Origin: Anadara kagoshimensis
Lineage: Eukaryota > Mollusca > Bivalvia > Arcoida > Arcidae
Direction: 5' to 3'
Length of the DNA stretch: 64,000 nucleotides
NCBI GenBank assembly: GCA_021292105.1
Contig: CM037857.1
Location: forward strand, 35,100,680-35,164,679
The translations under genes were made by a program, and so were the position numbers. Shown piece after piece: positions 47,007 to 61,200 of the stretch; position 1 is the stretch's first letter, and each line of letters starts with the position of its first letter. The notes below the pieces were generated by a model, which saw only the letters and a program-made list of their open reading frames with translations, did not search any database and was not told the origin of the DNA.

Positions 47007-50000
47007 CTGTAAAAAAGAAATTATTTATTTTCAATATGTTTTAATTCAATTAAATCAATGCAGTATTTTTCCAGTTATATATGTCTACCTTTCTGCAGTT
47101 GAAAAAAAGTTTTAATATAAGCTCTCAGAGAAACAGCATTGCTCACTGTCAAAAACCTTAAAACCAAACACATACTAGTATATACTGGACACTGCTGCTT
47201 GTGTTGGATGTATAACAAGGCACAGGTGCACTTAAAAAGAGAAGTGAAATAACAAGTCTCAGTGAGTCAAGAGTGTTTCCAGTGAGTTCAGGGATGTGAC
47301 AGAAACCAGAGTACTGGAATAATCACTGAGCTATGATAAACGACAGAACAACTTTCTTGCATCCTGAGTGAGATTTAATTTTTAAAACACTGTGCAAGTG
47401 CAACCTTTAGAAAATTTGGCAAACTAAAACACGGGTGATCTTTGTTCAGATTTACTCTACACAGCATTTGTTATAAAATGCTATTGAAAGGGTCTATGGA
47501 TGACCTAGCCTATGAGAGGGTGGAGTAAAAAAGGTTTGTACTACCTGTGAATAAAGACCATCTAAAGAACTTGAGAAATATGGACTTTATAGACAATCTA
47601 TTTTAGTGAAGTTAATTTCAGTTGCAATTTGAAGTAAAGGTATCTTAAACACTAGTCTTAATGAACAGGTGGTCATTATATAGAGGTGGTTTCTGTAGCA
47701 GGATTTACTGTACATTGTGCTTGTTTTACAGATAAATAACATAGTATACATGAAGATCCTTCATGCAATTAACTTATCGCTGACCATGCTTTTTATGTTC
47801 CGACATTGACCATCATCACGGTACCAAAGCAGCACCACAGCAATTAATGACGTACTTGTGTCAGTGACGTCATTAAATGGCACAATTCAGGCCAAGTTTT
47901 CATTCTTTTTGTGTGTAATTCAAGCATGCTGGGCTTTTGTTGGAACATTGTGGGCTTGGCCAACGATCCGTCAATTATTTTAGAAGAAGACAAAAAAAGA
48001 GTAAAAAGAAATACAGTGATAATAAGGAACATACAGTGAAGTCCTTGATGGGGTTTTATATCAGTATTTATAATGAAAATAAATGACAAACTTCCCAGAT
48101 TAATCCATGACTTTTTCAGGTGCTTTGCATTTATTCCATAGACATTTCCAGATTTCAATAAACAATAATTATTACATTACCTAAAGCTTCTGGAATGTTG
48201 ACATCAGTGTTGTAACCATTGGTTACCAGTTCTTTGAGTATTTCCATGGAAAATTTTTCACCCGCTCTACAAGCAATGTGTAGAGGACTAAATCCTGACA
48301 GGTTCTTATGGTTAGCGTCGGATCCATGTCTGAGTAATGACTGTACACAGGACAACATGCCATTCTTCACACACTCATGAAGAGGTGTATCACCTGAAAT
48401 AAGAAAATTCAGAAAAGTATGTACCAGTATGTACATGATAATATCATACATAGTTTTTAGTATCTAGAAAGGTCCCCTTTGATGAAAAATCAAACCAATA
48501 AAACCTCAAAACTAGAGAAAACAAATAAAATGCAAGTAAACCACTAATTGTGACTATGAACTTTTCAAGTTTGAATATTATTCAAAATCAACTTATGAAA
48601 TTTTTTCTAATAAAAATTAGTGAAAGCTAATATTGATAATGCCATTTATTGCAGGTTTCTCAAGATTAAGTCTCCTTTTGTTATCTAGATCACAAATGCT
48701 GAGTGACTTTTATACCTGTCTCTTTTGCTGGTAATGAAAGTATGTCCCGCCAGATGGCGTTGTTCAGGTGGGCATGTACACATTCTTCTAACTCTTTCTG
48801 AGCAGCAATATATAGACTGGTTCTTCCGTGCTCATCAACAGCATTATAATCTGCTCCATGCCAGATAAGTTTGGTCACACAGTCTATATGGTTATTTGCT
48901 GCAGCTAGGTGAAGAGGAGTTGTGCCCCCTGGATGAGGAAAAGCTGTAAAAACAAACAAAAGTAGAAATCATAAAAACAGAAAATCACCCTCTTAGTTTT
49001 GACTGAATGGTATTTTACATCAACCTAGATATAGCCGAGATCTGTGCAATTAAGAAACTACCAGGTACATATCTAAGGGCTAGCACTTTTTTACACCTAT
49101 AAACTTTTCATTTTGTAAATAATAAAAATATCATTAAAATAAAATTGGCCCATTAGTTAAGGAGAGTATTAAAATGTATAAAAGTTTACAGAAACACAAA
49201 CCAAAATGAACAATGAAACATAGCAATACCTTCTCTGGGCCTTTGTATCGAGTGAGCTAAACAGTCACAAAAACAAAGAATAAACTTTTTTGTGTATTGT
49301 AGTAATCCGATGCAAAAATGATATTGTTTTTTATTTTAAATTCTAATTTTCATGATAATGCTATGTTTACATTCCTGGTAGCCAAAAATGCTATTAGTTA
49401 TTAATTTCTGAGAAATTCTTTCAAAAAGTAACCTATTTCAGCAAATTTATGAAAATTCTTCAATAAGGATTATATTTTTACAAATTTTAGTGAATTGGCT
49501 ACTAATAATTTTGAAATTGTGGAAGCCTAGATAGTTTAATTCAATATTAAACATCCAATAAAAATAATACAAACCTGTATATGATCCCTGTTTGGAGTAT
49601 TTTGTTCCAACGTTACACACTGCCTCTGCTTCCACCAAGCGGTGTAAACATTCTATGTGTCCTTTCTCTGCTGCCATATGTAATGCTGTCACATCAAATC
49701 TGTCTCTGGCATTAACATCAGCTGAAATAAAAAGAAGATAGTCAGTGATTTTGTTACATGTTTACCACCTTCTGTCTTTTAATATGGGAAAAGTTAAAGG
49801 TCTAAAATACAGCAAAACTGCAATTTGACATGCTTGCAATACCTAGGGTCCTCAATACAAAGATGTTGAATTGTTACAACGAGGGGAAAAGAAAAAGGGG
49901 AAGACCTAAGTCCACATGGAGGAGAATGACTGAAAAGGATAGAACTGCCGCTGGATGGACCAGCTGGAACATAGCAAAAACAGCAGTGAAGGACAGACAA

Positions 50001-52201
50001 AAATGGAAGAATAGCGTTACAACCTTATGCACCTTCTGGCGAGGATAGAATTAAGGTTTAGGTAAGGAAATTGTTACAACAACTAAAATCTTGCAGGTAA
50101 AGACAACTAGATTGAATTTGCTGGTATATCACTGTTGTTTTGGGTATTTTAGACATTTTTATTAGTCACATTGGGAAATTTTAATCATTTTCTCCAGGAG
50201 AAACCCTTCATTCAGTAGTAATTTTAGTCAAACAAAATCACTGATTGTATTTGGTGATTAAAATTATTGATATAGAATTTTTTTTAAATATGTAAATGAT
50301 TTAATCTGTCTCATTTGTCCGAGGGAAAATTTTAGAAGCACCTATCTTGTGTAATTAGATTACTGTCAATTAATTTTATCTAAATCCTTTGGAACCTTGT
50401 AGGTCAAATGGTCTAAATTGCCAATTGACAGCTAGAAGATCACAATGGCCCTACCACCTATACCTATGAACTAAAACTATCTTATTGAATTAAATATACA
50501 TGTATTATTAAATTGACTTTAAGAACTGACTTATTGTTTTGTGTCGTTTATAAGAAGATAACCATGACAGTGAAGCACTAAGTACATTCTTGGAATCTAT
50601 TGTAACTAACACTATTACACCCAAACACAAATTTCAGTACTGATTCCTATTCCTAATCCCTAATTACTCATCATACAGAGGTCGATAAACCAACAAATTA
50701 TCAACAAGAAGCATGTCAGCTCTGAATTCATACCTGTTATCAAGGTTCTTTACTACACTTTCGACATTCAGTGAAACCATGAATTAACAGATTTTACCGA
50801 TTCCACAAAAATTGTGCCTCACGAAAATAAAAGCCATCCACAGTATATCATTTTAACAAATCATCAGTATTTCATCAAAATCAGTGATTACATGTAACAA
50901 TACATATTACTCTTTCATTGTGATCTATTTCAATGGTTTTCAATAGCCACACATGCTATTTCAGGACCTACGTTTGTTCAAACAAAGAAAATAATTAAAA
51001 GATTTAAGAGGATTTTTTTTTATTTACTCACTTTATTTTACCCATAAAGTTATTTTACATTCTTGTGACATAAATAGAGAGACATGTGATGGGACATGTG
51101 TACTTTTGTAAAAACAGAAAGGTCAAAATCTGTCTTTATTTTTTCTGACATATTCTTAACAGGGATGAAGATTAGCAGGAGCCCAGTAGCCTATGACTAC
51201 TAAAAATCAGTCTTGCACCTTAATGTTTACACATTTTAGCTATTTATTACTATTACAAATTCTTTTCTGAAGTGATCTGGGCCCCTAACTCAAAATAGTT
51301 AAGCTTCATCCCTGTCTAAGCGAAGTGTTATTGATGTCACAAATCTGCACATCTGTACAGACATTGTGGGAAAATTAATGACAAAATGGATACAATGTTT
51401 ACATAGAACAAAGCAAAATCAATCCATACATATCCAATTCATTTATTGATACAAGTAAATTAAATTTAGTAGATATCTATTTAAATAAATAACAGCTGTT
51501 TTTATTATCTACCTATCCACCTGTCTGATTAGCAATTTTTTCATCAAATTGGGGAAAAATTTATACTTTTTTTAATGACCCCTGATGAAAATCCTTGTGA
51601 AAGGCTTTCACAGAGTCTGGCAATAAACCAGTTGCAGTTCCTAAACCTGCTTATCTAAAACGAAAGTTAACTGAAACTGAAAGAAGAAAATCCGAAATTC
51701 ATGAATTCCAAGAATGAATAAATTAATCAAATAAAAATATTACCGTAAAATTTTATCTTTTATACACCCTTCCGATAAATCGCGACACCTAGCGGGAGTG
51801 CCATGATTGATAGTAGAATGTGATGTCATACAGGGAGTTATGAAAAGGAAATACTAGCATTTCGTATTTTCCCTCAATATAATATTATTTTAAAATTAAA
51901 TATTAAATTTCAATTTTAATTACATATCGCTGGTATTTTATTCCATGACTTTAAAAAATAATTTGAAATTAATATATTTTTCATTAAAAATTTTAAAAAT
52001 TCATTTTTAATTGTTACCAAGTCATGGGCAGTCATTCGAAACTAATTAGGGCACTGATTTTGATTACCTGATTTACAGGAGAGAAAATGCTTCGGTCCAA
52101 CCTAAGGACAATTTGCTTATGCATGAATAAATCCAGGTGTGTCAGAAGTAGTCTAAGCTTTTCGTTAATCTCAGAAGATTCTCAGTCGGTAGAATTATTT
52201 A

Positions 52202-52241
<40 letters not shown>

Positions 52242-55200
52242 ACAAACATTGCATTTTAAGTATTCTGTAACTCAGTGAATAATTATATAAACGAACAAAT
52301 TATCTATCCGAAAAAATTATAACGAGTCATGGGATAATTATTTATCCGACATTTTGAAACTTAACATATTTGTGTTACAGTTTAAAGATGATAAATAATA
52401 ATAAACACCGCGTAATTAGTATTAAAAGTTATTTATATTATTTATTTATTTTCATTTTTATACTTTTTGATTTTTTGACAAATAAGTATAATATAGCCAA
52501 AGCAGTGATACATACATACATATATATTTATTATAGTCTCACCTACATATAAAACACAATCATTTACACATATAAAACGTTAAAAATATATTATATGTAT
52601 ATTATGTGTGATACGACACTACATGAGAATAAATCAGATATTTATCACTGTGTATTATAATCAGGTGTTGACTTGTTCATCTCGTAATCAGATAATCTAG
52701 AGACTTGTTAATTGCAAATTGGATTAATGAAACCAATTAAAAGTCCTATTTTTTTAAGTCAACTTAGGTAAGGATGCCATCATTTCTCCTTAGAATCAGT
52801 TGTGATTTATATAAATTTGACCGAAATTTTAGCCATACAACCGAAATTTCATGTTGTTGTTTTTTTTTGTTTTTTGTTTTTGTTTTTTTTTAAAATATTT
52901 TTATTAATAATTTTGAAAATAAATTTTCAGAACCTTTAACATTTTTAGCAATAACGGATGTTTCTTTAATGAAAGTTTAATACGTTGAACAATGATTTTT
53001 AAATACAACTTTAAGATGTCACTAATTTGTAATCACAGGAAAATTTAAGTTTTCAAATTATTTTGACTATCAATTATGTATCTGAATTGTTTAATTTATA
53101 TCAATATTTTGTAAATAAGTTTTATGAAAAATCCGATTTTATAAAATAAATAAAGATAATAAGAAAAAAGTGGAAGGTGAACGTTTGTAGTAATTTGATT
53201 AAAAAATTAAAATATTTCCAGTCGGATAAAAATATGAATTTCAAATGTCCTTGAGGGTAATTAAATAAACCAAGATATTAATAAATATACGTACATGTAT
53301 TTTATATTTTTCAAATTTGAATATTTTCTAGTAAAAATAAAACTTATTATTTTGTTGAAGAAATTACAACAAATTCTACACAATCCTTTACAATGTTAAG
53401 TGTCTTTTCGGATGATCATCTATGTGTTTAAAATTTGTTTAATTAGCCCATTTGTAATTTGTAATTTATTTAAAGTAATATTCGCTTTGTCGGTTTATCA
53501 TCTCACCTGTAGCTTACATATGACACCTAACATATACTCGAACTGAGTGAATATACACCCTTTAAAGTAATATTCGCTTTGTCGGTTCATCATCTCACCG
53601 GTAGCTTACATATGACACCTAACATATACTCGAACTGAATGAATATACTGTACATGATGATGGGATCGATAGATAGCCTTCCCGGTGTGACGTCATATCA
53701 AGAGCGATAACCAGTTTCCGGCTATTTCTGGAAGGGTGTATAATTGCGGCGAATTTGTCTAATCTTAATGGGGATTAGTTATGTATAAAGCACCACTATG
53801 AATTTAATCGCAAACACTGTAGACAATTACCAAGACTTATCTATATATAACATATAGAAAAAGAAAAAACAAAAAACAAAACAAACAAAATATCAAGTAT
53901 TGATCATTACTAATTTAGTTTATTCTCTTTATATTGGTCTCTTTAAATATATTAATTACCCCGGATTTACCCAAAGTGTTACTTAATATACAAACAGTTG
54001 ATTTGCCAATGAATAGAAATTGACAACTTACTGTGCATAAAGGCTATTTTGAACATGGAATATTGTAAATTACGTTTTAATAAAGAAGTGTTTGCAAAAA
54101 TTAACAGCGCATATATATTCATTATTCAGAGACCTAACTGAAAATTATATTTTTGTCAATGCTGCATGTTTTGGTTAATGTCTGTATATAGAAAAAATCA
54201 CATTTTTGACAGAAAATATGTATTCCAGCTAACCATTTGTGCCTCAAATTACAATTGAATGTTGGGTAAAAATTTACCTTTCACCTGCATGATTGAGTAA
54301 AAAAAATTCACACCTGGTCGATCTACATATGACCAAAAGATAATGAGGCACCTAATGGGAGTATTTATACTTAACCATTTTGATATTCTTGAAAAAATGG
54401 CAAAATTTATGGTATGTACACACTCACATAGACCGATTTAACACAAAACATATTTTTTGCCACTTAGGTCTCTCTTTTTTGTGCTGAAATATAATTAAAA
54501 TTTTAACAAAAAATTAGAATCAAATATTTAATCGCAATATATCCATGTTCAAAATAGCCTTTATGCACAGTAATTGCTTCTTCCATGGGCAGTGTTGTTA
54601 TAAGTTAATCCTCTTATTTATGAATTTAATAGACAGATGAATTGTTAGTCAGAGAGTCAATTGACAAGTTAAATTATCAGTTACCCCAGATTTACCCAAA
54701 GGGTTACTTAATATACAAGCAATTGAATTGCCAATGAATAGAAATTGACAATATAATTGCTTCTTCTTTAGGTAGTGTTGTTATAAGTTAATCCTCTTAT
54801 TTATGAACTTAATGGACAGATGAATTGTTAGTTAGAGAGTCAATTGACCAGTTGAATTATCAGTTAAATTATAAACTTGTTTGCTAAATTATTTTTGAAA
54901 CTACATCTCGGATTTGTGATTTTCCACTGATGCTGCATACTGGTCTGCAAATACACATGCACTGAATTAATAAGATGTTTTATTTCACAGAAAAATACTA
55001 ACTTTAGTACTAGTTTAAATTTACAAAAGTTCTTCATAATGCTGCTTAAAAATAGCAGTTTTCCATAGTTTTTTTTTTTCAAAACACTCACAGATATTAA
55101 ATTGATATTTGGTATGTGAATCGCACATCATGTAGAATATGAACTTGCAACTCGACTTGTGCACCCTGGTGTTCATTGATTTTTTATTGTTGAATTATAT

Positions 55201-58200
55201 TTTTATTATTAAAATTTGCAAATTATTCATGTTAGCCAACTTCCAATTTTTGAGTATCACAAATAAACATTGTGATGTACAAAATGTAATAAGTAAAGAG
55301 AGCATAAAGCAAACTAAAATTGTCGTTCAAGATTGGTGGGGAAAACATTTAAGAATTTTATTTAGGTGTACAGTACAAAAATGTACTTATTAGTTACTTA
55401 TTATTATTATTAGTTAATACAGGTAGTTCTTTTATTAATTCAATGCATGTGTATTTGTAGACCAGTATGCAGCATCAGTGGAAAATCAAAATCACAATCC
55501 GAGATGTAGTTTCAAAAATAATTTAGCAAACAAGTTTATAATTTAACTGATAATTCAACTGGTCAATTGACTCTCTAACTAACAATTCATCTGTCCATTA
55601 AGTTCTTAAATAAGAGGATTAACTTATAACAACACTACCTAAAGAAGAAGCAATTATGTTGTCAATTTCTATTCATTGGCAATTCAATTGCTTGTATATT
55701 AAGTAACCCTTTGGGTAAATCTGGGGTAAATTATAAACTTGTTTGTAAATTATATTTGAAACTACATCTCGGATTGTGATTTTGATTTTCCACTGATGCT
55801 GCATACTGGTCTGCAAATACACATGCACTGAATTAATAAGAGGGGGAGAATTGGTATGTATGTTTTTTTCTTATTGGGAATGATTAGTAGAATCATTTGA
55901 ATATTCAGGTCCTGCAATCATCCCCACTCCTGGGGCCTATTAAAACTCTGTTAAAAAATTTGTTAAAAAATTTGATGTTTATATATTTGGCAAGGAACGG
56001 AACAACAGAAAGTATTTTAATCACACTATAAGCTGTTGGACACCATTTTTTACTGGTGGATCTGGTTGTTTTCAGATACATTTAATTTCAGATACAACTT
56101 TATTTTGAGTGTCTAATCTGGGGTCAGTTGTTTCAACTTGTGGAAGCCTGATTAATTGATATATTGTGACCTCAATGTTGAAATGTTGAAAATGAATAAA
56201 GATTCCACCAGACTAAAGAAAATGATAATAAAACTAGTGATTCAATAATGATATTTTGATTTTATTTATGCTTTTAATTTCTGCTAATCTTTGATTAAAC
56301 TAATCAAGCTTTGAACAACTGGATCCTGCTGTATTTTATCTCTCGGGTCAACTCAAAACATGTGCTCAGCAATAGCAGGGGAAGGTCATGCTGATTACTT
56401 TGTTACCATAACAAACTGAATGAGACTGGTTTGGCAGTATGTGGTATTTATGTGTGCTAACACAACAAAACTGTTACCCCGGATTTACCTAAAGTGTTAC
56501 TTAATATACAAACAGTTTAATTGCCAATGAATAGAAATTGACAACATAATTGCTTCTTCCATAGGCAGTGTTGTTATAAGTTAATCCTCTTATTTATGAA
56601 TTTAATAGACAGATGAATTGTTAGTCAGAGAGTCAATTGATCAGTTGAATTATCAGTTAAATTATAAACTTGTTTGCTAAATTACTTTTGAAACTACATC
56701 TCGGATTGTGATTTTGATTTTCCACTGATGCTGCATACTTGTCTGCAAATACACATGCACTGAATTAATAAGAGGGGGGAGAATGGGTATGTGTGTTTTT
56801 TCTTATTGGGAATGATTAGTAGAATCATTTGAATATTCAGGTCCTGCAATCATCACCACTCCTGGGGCCTATTAAAACTCTGTTAAAAAAATTGGTTAAA
56901 AATTTTGATGTTCATATATTTGGAACATGGAAATATTATCATAAAGCAACAGAAAGTACTATAAGCTGTTGGACACCATTTTTTACTTTATCTAAAGTGT
57001 TGGATCTGGTTGTTTTCAGATACATTTAATTTCAGATAAAACTTTATTTTGAGTTTTAATCTGGGGTCAGTTGTTTGAAGCCTGATTAATTTTGGTCACA
57101 TTATTTAGTGGTTCAATTTATGAATACATATACATGTATAGCAAATCACTAACGACAAATCAATGTCATTATTTATTTGATGACAATACCACCTGAATAA
57201 ATATATGTGATGAAATTATTTGTGCATTAAAGTGTAATCCAAACTGAAAAATCTCTATCATGTTTATAAAAAAAGCTTTCCATAAAATGAATTTTGCTGA
57301 TTTTTCAAAAATAAAAGAACTATTTGTAATAACTAATAATAATAAGTAACTAATAAGTACATTTTGTACTGTACACCTAAATAGAATTCTTAAATTTTCC
57401 CCCATCAATCTTGACCGACAATTTTAGTTTGCTTTATGTTCTCTTTACTTACTACATTTTATACATCACAATGTTTATTTATCACATTATAAGTGTGATA
57501 CTCAAAAATTGGAAGTTGCCTAACATGAATAATTTGTAAATTTTAATAATAAAAATATAATACAACAATAAAAAAAAAACAATGAACACCAGGGTGCACA
57601 AGTCGAGTTGCAAGTTCATACTATATGTGTTGTGCGATTCACATACCAAATATCAATTTAATATCTGTGAGCGTTTTGAAAAAAAAAAAAAACCTCTGGA
57701 AAACTGCTATTTTTAAGCAGCCGGCATTATGAAAAACTTTTGTAAAACTAAACTAGTACTGAAGGTGTAATATATGCAAGTTAGTCAGTATTTTTGTGTG
57801 AAATAAAACATTTATTAATTCAGTGCATGTGTATTTGCAGACCAGTATGCAGCATCAATGGAAAATCAAAATCACAATCCGAGATGTAGTTTCAAAAGTA
57901 ATTTAGTAAGTAGACCAAAAGACAGTTTATTATAATTTATTAAAGGACATAAATACACATAAGGGCAAGATAATATGTATTGCAATGAAAATTAAATGGT
58001 GTGATGTAAAACACCAGCAAACACAAATTACATTGAGTACCTAGCAACAATAAGCACTATCAGCAAAAACTAATGCCTGGAAAGTTAATATGAAAATATG
58101 TTCATCAAGTCAATTACAATGCTGAACAGAAGTATTCATAACAATCGACAGCATAACTATTTGCTCAGGAAATGTAACAATGGAACCCAATGAAAAATAT

Positions 58201-61200
58201 GAAGGGTAAATAATCATGAAAATACCTAAGCTCAATTAACAGCATATAGCTCAGCCCAAAAACACGAGTCAATTACAACATGTAATGGTCTAGGACTATG
58301 AAAACGAGTACCATATTTACATTATTAATGGATGACACGCGTGTAAATCACGTGTATAAAAGGGCGGAACATTTAAAAATAAATGTCAAGCAAAGTTAAC
58401 CCTACATGACTGGCCTGAAAAATATGCATGTGACAATCCTAATACTGAAAAATTATTAAACTGCCCTATATAAAAAAGAACATGGACAAAAAAAATTTAT
58501 AAATATCGATTCTGTACACTGCCGCAAATAAAATCCCAAACTACCGCGAAACCACCCCCCTCCCGAACGCGAGAAATTGAAAATAAAAGGAAACTAAACT
58601 AAACTAAACTAAATAAAATGGCAAACAGTGTACATAATCAATACAAGGACATTCTAGCCATACAATTAATTTAAATACCTGAACTAGACGCCACGGACAC
58701 CACTTCACAGCACGGCAGACGACAAAAAGAGAGCACATGTCTCGAGTCTCCCTATTTATAGGCATACGACTGATGACGACACAGTCGTCGGAGCGTTTGC
58801 ATGTAACCATATTAAATTTGCAACACATGCATCTAACTGACCAAGACATGACACGTACCCTAACTCAGTTGGACCATGCTGTCTACGACCAAAGTATGCC
58901 CATGCAAATTACCCACGAAATATTAACAAGTCAATTTGCATAAGAATAACTAACAGACGTGTGTTAAAAAAAACGATGTTAAATTAAATGTAGTGAAGGA
59001 GAGGCCAAAAAGGGGGCAAGTCCAGCCATTACCCAAGATAGAAGAAAAGGTAGAAAGATTAAAGATAGAAAAATGAGGCTATAGTGGGGTAATGACATGA
59101 CCCACGTTACACCGGGTAGTTTCAAAAATAATTTAGCAAACAAGTTTATAATTTAACTGATAATTCAACTGATCAATTGACTCTCTGACTAACAATTCAT
59201 CTGTCTATTAAATTCATAAATAAGAGGATTAACTTATAACAACACTACCTAAGGAAGAAGCAATTATGTTGTCAATTTCTATTCATTGGCAATTCAATTG
59301 CTTGTATATTAAGTAACCCTTTGGGTAAATCTGGGGTAAAACTGAGCATGCATGAATGATTGAATACGATTTATATTCTACATTTTGTAAATCAAGTCAC
59401 TCATTCTTGTCTGGGACTTGCAATTCATTTTGGTCACATTATTTAGTGGTTCAATTTTATGAATACCGGTACATATACATGTATAGCAAATCACTAACGA
59501 CAAATCAATGTCATTATTTATTTGATGACAATACCACCTGAATAAATATGTAGGGTGATGAAATTATTTGTGCATTAAAGTATAATCCAAACAGTGAAAA
59601 ATCTCTATGGTATCATGTTTATAAAAAAGTGCTTTCCTTACAATGAATTTTGCTGATTTTTCAAAAATAAAAGAACTACCTGTAATAACTAATAATAATA
59701 AGTAACTAATAAGTACATTTTACTTCACCTAGATAGAATTCTTAAATGTTTTCCCCATCAATCTTGACTGACAATTTCAGTTTGCTTTATGTTCTCTTTA
59801 CTTATTACATCACAATGTTTATTTATCACATTACAAGTGTGATACTCGAAAATTGGAAGTTGCCTAAAATGAATAATTTGCAAATTTTAATAACAAAAAT
59901 ATAATTCAACAATAAAAAGTCAATGTGCGCCAGGGTGCACAAGTCGAGTTGCAAGTTCATATTCTACATGATGTGCGATTCACATACCAAATATATCAAT
60001 TCAATATCTGTGAGCGTTTTAAAAAAAAACCTCTAGAAAACTGCTATTTTTAAGCAGCAGGCATTATGAAAAACTTTTGTAAATCTAAACTAGTACTGAA
60101 GGTGTAATATATGCAAGTATTTTTTCTGTGAAATAAAACATATTAATTCAGTGCATGAGTATTTGCAGACCAGTATGCAGCATAGGTGGAGAATCAAAAT
60201 CACAAATCTGAGATGTAGTTTTAAATATAATTTAGCAAACAAGTTTATAATTTAACTGATAATTCAACTTGTCAATTGACTCTCTGACTAACAATTCATC
60301 TGTCCATTGAATTCATAAATAAGAGGATTAACTTATAACAATACTACCTAAGGAACACAGGGGCCAGTTTCATAATACAATTTAAAAAATACCGATAAGT
60401 ATATAAAAAAGAGTAAAGGGGAACAACGAATCGGATCTTTCAAGTGTAGGTGCTCCGACAAAACTCTACATTACTTTTTTAATTTGTGTCCGATCATCGT
60501 GATCTTGGTGTCATTTTGTTCCCAGATAAATATTCTTTAAGTTGGCATCCAATTTTTGGACATAATTTGAAATCTAAATAAAATGTTCAAACGGAAAACA
60601 CAGAAAAACAGTGTAATTTTGTCTGATGTAGCTAAGCCCGTCCATGTAAAAGTAGCTTAAAATTAGCATTACGCTCATGTTTTCACTACCAGCGTCCGTG
60701 TCAACTACAAATGCTGATGTGGACCGAAGAACTAAATAAAAAGCAATAAATTTCAAAGGTAATCGTTACTCACTTCTAAATCTACAAGCTATTATATCCT
60801 ATTTTGTTCCAACACGGACCAACTTTCCTCTATCATGCCTCCATTTTGAGCTCATACATAAAGCATGTACCGCGCATGTGTTATAGCTGTTATTCGATTG
60901 GTTAAAAATATTTCAATATACTCTGTGTTTATGAAAATTTAAGAAAATTAAATTACATTAACTTATTTGATCTTCTTTTTTAAGTATAAATCGTTATAAA
61001 GTCATTTTGATGGAAAGTTTGATACATTGACAAAAGTCTACAAATGCCAACAGAGGGGGTGAAATATTTTTAACCAATCAAATCGCAGCTTAAAATAACT
61101 GCATATATAATAACAAGATGGAGGCATGATAGAGGAAAGTTGGTCCGCGTTGGAACAAAATAGGATATAATAGCTTGTAGATTTAGAAGTGAGTAACGGT

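Larger units (their letters stand above)
51767..53745. mobile_element. Possible 2-kb element with TATACACCCTTCC inverted ends
   Basis: TATACACCCTTCC (51,769) and GGAAGGGTGTATA (53,728) are exact complements, followed inwards by weakly similar sequence with a TGACGTCAT/TGATGTCAT site. No transposase ORF inside. The ends are short, so the span is tentative. Confidence 0.35.
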
